Positions 7,656 to 10,120 of a stretch of DNA of 10,120 nucleotides are shown piece by piece. The translations under genes and the position numbers were made by a program. This DNA comes from Phycisphaerales bacterium. Its GTDB lineage: Bacteria; Planctomycetota; Phycisphaerae; Phycisphaerales; UBA1924. The first letter of the stretch is position 1, and every line of letters begins with the position of its first letter. The notes beneath the pieces are model-generated. The model was not told the origin of the DNA and ran no database searches. It was given only the letters and a program-made list of their open reading frames with translations. The DNA is taken from the NCBI GenBank assembly GCA_019747615.1, contig JAIEQQ010000530.1, positions 1 to 10,120 of the forward strand, written 5' to 3'.

Positions 7656-9013
7656 CTTGGGCTCTCCGGCGATGGACCGGCGGGAAGTGGGGCGATGGGC
7701 GGGCCTGAGCGGAAGGAATCCGGGAGCGGGATCGCGACGCGATAGAACGCACGCCGGGTGGTCTCTTGCGTGCCGGCGAGTTTGAGCAGCGGCGGCAACT
7801 GGTCGACCTCAAGCAGCAGGATCGCGAAGCGGCCGCTGGCGTCGCGACGCACGAGGGCATCGGTGCGAACATCGGCGCCGGGGATCGTCAGGATCGACGG
7901 CATGATGTTGGTGCGCGCGCCGGGCGTGCGGGCGTCAACCTCCGCCGGGGCGACCGCGCTGCCGAAGGACCTGATGTTCTCCTCGCCGATGTTGTTCTGA
8001 CGGCCGAAGACCGAGATGATGTGGCGGAGGTTGGCGTTCTGGGCAAAGCGGCCGGAGGGCTCGCCGCTGGCCTCCAGCACGCCGCCATCAGGCGTTGGCC
8101 GAAGCGTCATGACCTTGCTGGGTGTAACGAGCTGCGCGCCGCGAATGCGGGCGTCCTTGGGCATGCGAGTCAGCACGACGCGCGGCTGGTCGGGTGTTCC
8201 TTCGAGCGTGAAGCCGGGAGCGTCGGTTGTGGGCGCATCCTCGATGAACGAGCGGAGCGTGGCGCGCCGGAGAACAAACCGCAGAGCGGCGGCGTTGCCG
8301 GCGGAGTCCTGCGTCATCAGAAGCTCGGGCATGGCGAACTGGTCCCCGCCGGAGTTTGCGCCGGTGGCCGAGATGCCCCGGAATGACGCCGAGCGCCCGA
8401 GGTTCTCGGGAATCGCGCCGGCCTTGCCAACAAAGATCGTCGTGACGCCCGCGGTCATTGATGCGGACGACTCCGGCTGCGCGAGCACATCGACAACTTC
8501 AACGCGGTTGGCCGAGCCGGGGAGCGGGCGGAGGATCTCCGGCAGGATCCACGCGGCGACCGAGGCGAGCAGGAGCCAGCCGGTCGCGGTGAGCCACGCG
8601 TACTGGCGGGCCTTGAGGAACCCCAGGACGAGCAGATCGATCGGGCCGATGAGCGCTGCCAGCAGGAGGCCGCCGAGGATGATCACGATGATGACCGTCA
8701 GCGACGGCGGGCGCGGCGTGCAGAGCGACGCGATGGCCATCTGCACGCCATACCCGGCGCTGCGCGAGCGGCCCGAGCCCAGCATGTAGTCAAACTCGTC
8801 GTTCCAGGGTGCGGGGTTGACCAGGCGGGCCTGCTCGGTGAGCAAGGTGCTCCACACGTCGGCGGTGGCTTCGCCGGAGATCGGCTCGGCGACGCGCGAG
8901 GGATCAAAGCCGAGCACCAGCAACTGGCCGAAGCCCACCGGGCCGATGACACCGAGTGAGCCCGCGCTTGCACCGGCGACGGTCCCGGCGCGGTAGATCG
9001 GCAGCAGGGACAT
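7652..9013 (-). CDS. C-terminal piece of frameshift-split exported membrane protein (GPID-type) of the ABC operon
   Basis: 453 residues counted from the first ATG at 9013, but the reading frame is open back to 9208 and the extra residues (for example PLPDGAEPFSLDEVQTASE, then an Ala/Leu-rich stretch ending GQRDGWM) continue the protein encoded at 9040-10002. It is therefore the second part of one protein of about 783 residues, not a separate gene. The strand YRAGTVAGASAGSLGVIGPV and LGFDPSR close the N-terminal globular part. Two or three membrane helices follow (about 104-133 and 139-158), including LIGPIDLLVLGFL, which resembles the GPVDY motif region of large membrane proteins seen in planctomycete gene clusters. 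The rest (160-453) is a large extracytoplasmic or soluble domain, beta-rich, ending in FYRVAIPLP and a Pro/Ser tail. Its stop overlaps the ATPase start by four bases, which ties it to the exporter. No catalytic motif was recognised. Confidence 0.8.
   Translation of the reverse strand: MSLLPIYRAGTVAGASAGSLGVIGPVGFGQLLVLGFDPSRVAEPISGEATADVWSTLLTEQARLVNPAPWNDEFDYMLGSGRSRSAGYGVQMAIASLCTPRPPSLTVIIVIILGGLLLAALIGPIDLLVLGFLKARQYAWLTATGWLLLASVAAWILPEILRPLPGSANRVEVVDVLAQPESSASMTAGVTTIFVGKAGAIPENLGRSASFRGISATGANSGGDQFAMPELLMTQDSAGNAAALRFVLRRATLRSFIEDAPTTDAPGFTLEGTPDQPRVVLTRMPKDARIRGAQLVTPSKVMTLRPTPDGGVLEASGEPSGRFAQNANLRHIISVFGRQNNIGEENIRSFGSAVAPAEVDARTPGARTNIMPSILTIPGADVRTDALVRRDASGRFAILLLEVDQLPPLLKLAGTQETTRRAFYRVAIPLPDSFRSGPPIAPLPAGPSPESPS
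7662..7667 (-). promoter_or_regulatory. Shine-Dalgarno sequence deciding the TTG start of the ABC ATPase
   Basis: GGAGAG on the minus strand lies six bases upstream of the TTG at 7655-7653, inside the end of the preceding coding sequence. No ATG or GTG lies nearby in frame, and the first residues after TTG (ITIRNLNKRFGSL) are the usual beginning of an ABC ATPase. It is the clearest ribosome binding site among the minus-strand genes here; the permease, the glycosidase-like gene and the first gene have none that is obvious. Confidence 0.75.
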
Positions 9014-9039
9014 CCAGCCGTCGCGCTGGCCCGCGGGGG

Positions 9040-10002
9040 TCAGGCGGATCGGGCGGTGGGCGATCGACGATGCGAGCGTGACCGGCCGGCTCGCGGTGCT
9101 GAGCGCACGCAGGGCGAGGCCCGCGGTCTCCGACGCCGTTTGTACTTCGTCGAGGGAAAACGGCTCAGCGCCATCGGGCAGGGGCGGGCCAGCGAGGTGC
9201 CGGGTTGATTAGCGATGACCACGAGGCTGCCGCCGCGCTGGAGCCAGACACGGATCGCGTCGATCTGTCGCGGCTCAAGACGCGGGATGATCTGATCACG
9301 GATCACCAGCGTGTTCAGCGCATCAAACGATGCGGGCGCGAGCGGGAGCTTCTGCGGGGCGACGCCCCAGACCCTGACATGACCGGGGTCGAATGACGCC
9401 TGGGTGTTCTTCTTGTCGTCGTCCACCTGCAGCAAGCGCGTGTTGAGCGACTTGGGCACCAGCGGCACGAGGCTGTCGTCATCGACGACGCCGACGATGA
9501 CGGTGTCGCGGGAGATGCAGTCGGGCAGGGGGATCTCGTCGGGGTTTGTGTTGGCGATTTGAGAGTTGAAGTTGACGGTGCTCTCGCGAAAGCCGGGGCC
9601 GCGGATGGTGACGCTGACCTTGCGGATGTTCAGCGGGAGCGCGGCGACGAAGCTGAGATCGATCGTCTTGCCGGGTGTTGTCGCGAACGGGCGAACGATC
9701 GAGGTGCGTTGCGTGGCGTCTTGAACGTACGTGATGACGGCCTCGCCGTTCACCGGCACATCACCGCCGGCGATCCGCACGGTCACAGGCATGAAGCGCT
9801 CGGCGATGATCACATCGCCGAGGCCGAACTGCACGCCAGCGATCTCCGCGAGCGGGGGCTTGTCTGCCTGCGCCAGGAGCACCGGAGCGCCGAGCAGCGG
9901 CGCGAGCACGAACGCGATGAGCCAACGGTGCGCGAGGCACGAGCGGCGCACCGCTTCGGCGAGGTGAGCCAGATCGGTCAGATTGGGTTGATTCGTCGGC
10001 AT
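9040..10002 (-). CDS. N-terminal piece of frameshift-split exported membrane protein (GATase1-like domain)
   Basis: First gene of the minus-strand cluster. ATG at 10002 is preferred; a TTG two codons upstream (10008) is the alternative, and neither has an obvious Shine-Dalgarno sequence. A signal peptide is clear: basic stretch, hydrophobic core about residues 28-43, and AQA (44-46) before Asp as a signal peptidase I site. Residues about 55-150 form a beta-sandwich, and about 165-274 look like an alpha/beta class I glutamine-amidotransferase-like fold (strand VIVGVVDDDS, then LNTLVIRD, RQIDAIRVWLQRGGSLVVIANQPG), with no nucleophile-elbow Cys, so it is probably a non-catalytic binding domain. 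The sequence makes sense to ARP at residues 272-274; after that this frame becomes an Arg/Ser/Pro-rich nonsense tail to the stop at 9040, while the frame of 7652-9013 takes over with sensible sequence. A one-base loss in the G run 9181-9184 explains it. Confidence 0.78.
   Translation of the reverse strand: MPTNQPNLTDLAHLAEAVRRSCLAHRWLIAFVLAPLLGAPVLLAQADKPPLAEIAGVQFGLGDVIIAERFMPVTVRIAGGDVPVNGEAVITYVQDATQRTSIVRPFATTPGKTIDLSFVAALPLNIRKVSVTIRGPGFRESTVNFNSQIANTNPDEIPLPDCISRDTVIVGVVDDDSLVPLVPKSLNTRLLQVDDDKKNTQASFDPGHVRVWGVAPQKLPLAPASFDALNTLVIRDQIIPRLEPRQIDAIRVWLQRGGSLVVIANQPGTSLARPCPMALSRFPSTKYKRRRRPRASPCVRSAPRAGRSRSHRRSPTARSA
9181..9184 (-). other. Frameshift site: one base missing from a C4 run (minus strand)
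   Basis: On the minus strand the run GCCCGCCCCTGCCCG lies at the point where coding sense passes from the frame of the N-terminal piece to that of the C-terminal piece. Adding one C to the CCCC run gives SLARPLPDGAEPFSLDEV without any stop, and a continuous protein of 783 residues from 10002 to 7652. The shift needed in translation would be -1, but the codons around it (GCC CGC CCC TGC) do not form a canonical X XXY YYZ slippery heptamer. Confidence 0.75.
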
Positions 10003-10008
10003 GGACAA

Positions 10009-10120
10009 TCGCGGAGGAGGGCGGGCGATGGGCTGCGGCGGCGGAAAACTGGTGCGCGGGCGTGGCGGGGATGCCGCATGCTGAGTGTGGTGAGTGGTGG
10101 GGGTGGTTGTGGGTGCGGGT
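10009..10120. other. Upstream region of the minus-strand operon, with G/T-rich tract
   Basis: No gene and no convincing -35/-10 pair can be recognised before the first gene of the minus-strand cluster. The minus strand is pyrimidine-rich just before the ATG (CCCTCCTCC). The far end, 10082-10120, is almost only G and T on the plus strand (two A and one C in 39 bases) with G runs at 10099-10103, 10111-10113 and 10117-10119. The window ends here, so the region may extend into further regulatory DNA or a neighbouring gene. Confidence 0.4.

Noticed and set aside
6666..7745. Long plus-strand open frame (about 359 codons) opposite the ABC ATPase
   Set aside because: It is the mirror of a confidently identified ATPase gene; it is Asp/Glu/Ala/Gly/Arg-rich with no domain pattern, as expected opposite GC-rich coding DNA.
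9178..9190. Programmed -1 ribosomal frameshifting in the split membrane protein gene
   Set aside because: No canonical slippery heptamer in the right frame and no evident strong downstream pseudoknot; a homopolymer indel is simpler.

Overview
The window is GC-rich and gene-dense, with strongly C- or G-ending codons. It holds cysteine-containing DUF11/OmcB-like surface repeats, a large secreted glycosidase-like protein of a kind common in planctomycetes, and an ABC exporter cluster with a big membrane protein carrying a 'GPID' membrane motif. Together these suggest a planctomycete, perhaps of the Phycisphaerae. This assignment rests on protein style only, because there is no rRNA or other marker gene here.

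Layout. (a) Positions 1-1465, plus strand: the 3' part of a gene for a DUF11-repeat envelope protein that begins before the window. Its reading frame is open from the window edge but is cut by a TAA at 194-196, in the middle of the first visible repeat. A near-perfect intrinsic terminator follows at 1501-1534. (b) Positions 1535-1655: a short convergent gap with a degenerate 8-base tandem repeat. (c) Positions 1656-10002, all minus strand, read right to left: a large exported, membrane-anchored protein (split by a one-base frameshift at about 9181-9184), an ABC ATPase (TTG start overlapping the previous stop), a two-in-one ABC-2 permease (GTG start 12 bases on), then after 120 bases a 987-residue exported protein with a probable degenerate glycosidase-type barrel and C-terminal beta-sandwich domains. 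(d) Positions 10009-10120: upstream region with no recognisable gene or promoter, ending in a G/T-rich tract.

How the genes work together (inference). The frameshifted membrane protein, ATPase and permease are spaced like one operon and probably form one export or envelope-remodelling complex, loosely comparable to Gld-type gliding/ABC systems but with a different architecture. The glycosidase-like protein downstream may be co-transcribed and act outside the cytoplasmic membrane. The DUF11 protein is convergent and separately terminated, so it is probably an independent envelope structural gene.

Two genes carry simple disabling lesions that one base change each would repair. This may reflect consensus errors in a draft or metagenome assembly, or true mutations; the sequence alone cannot decide.
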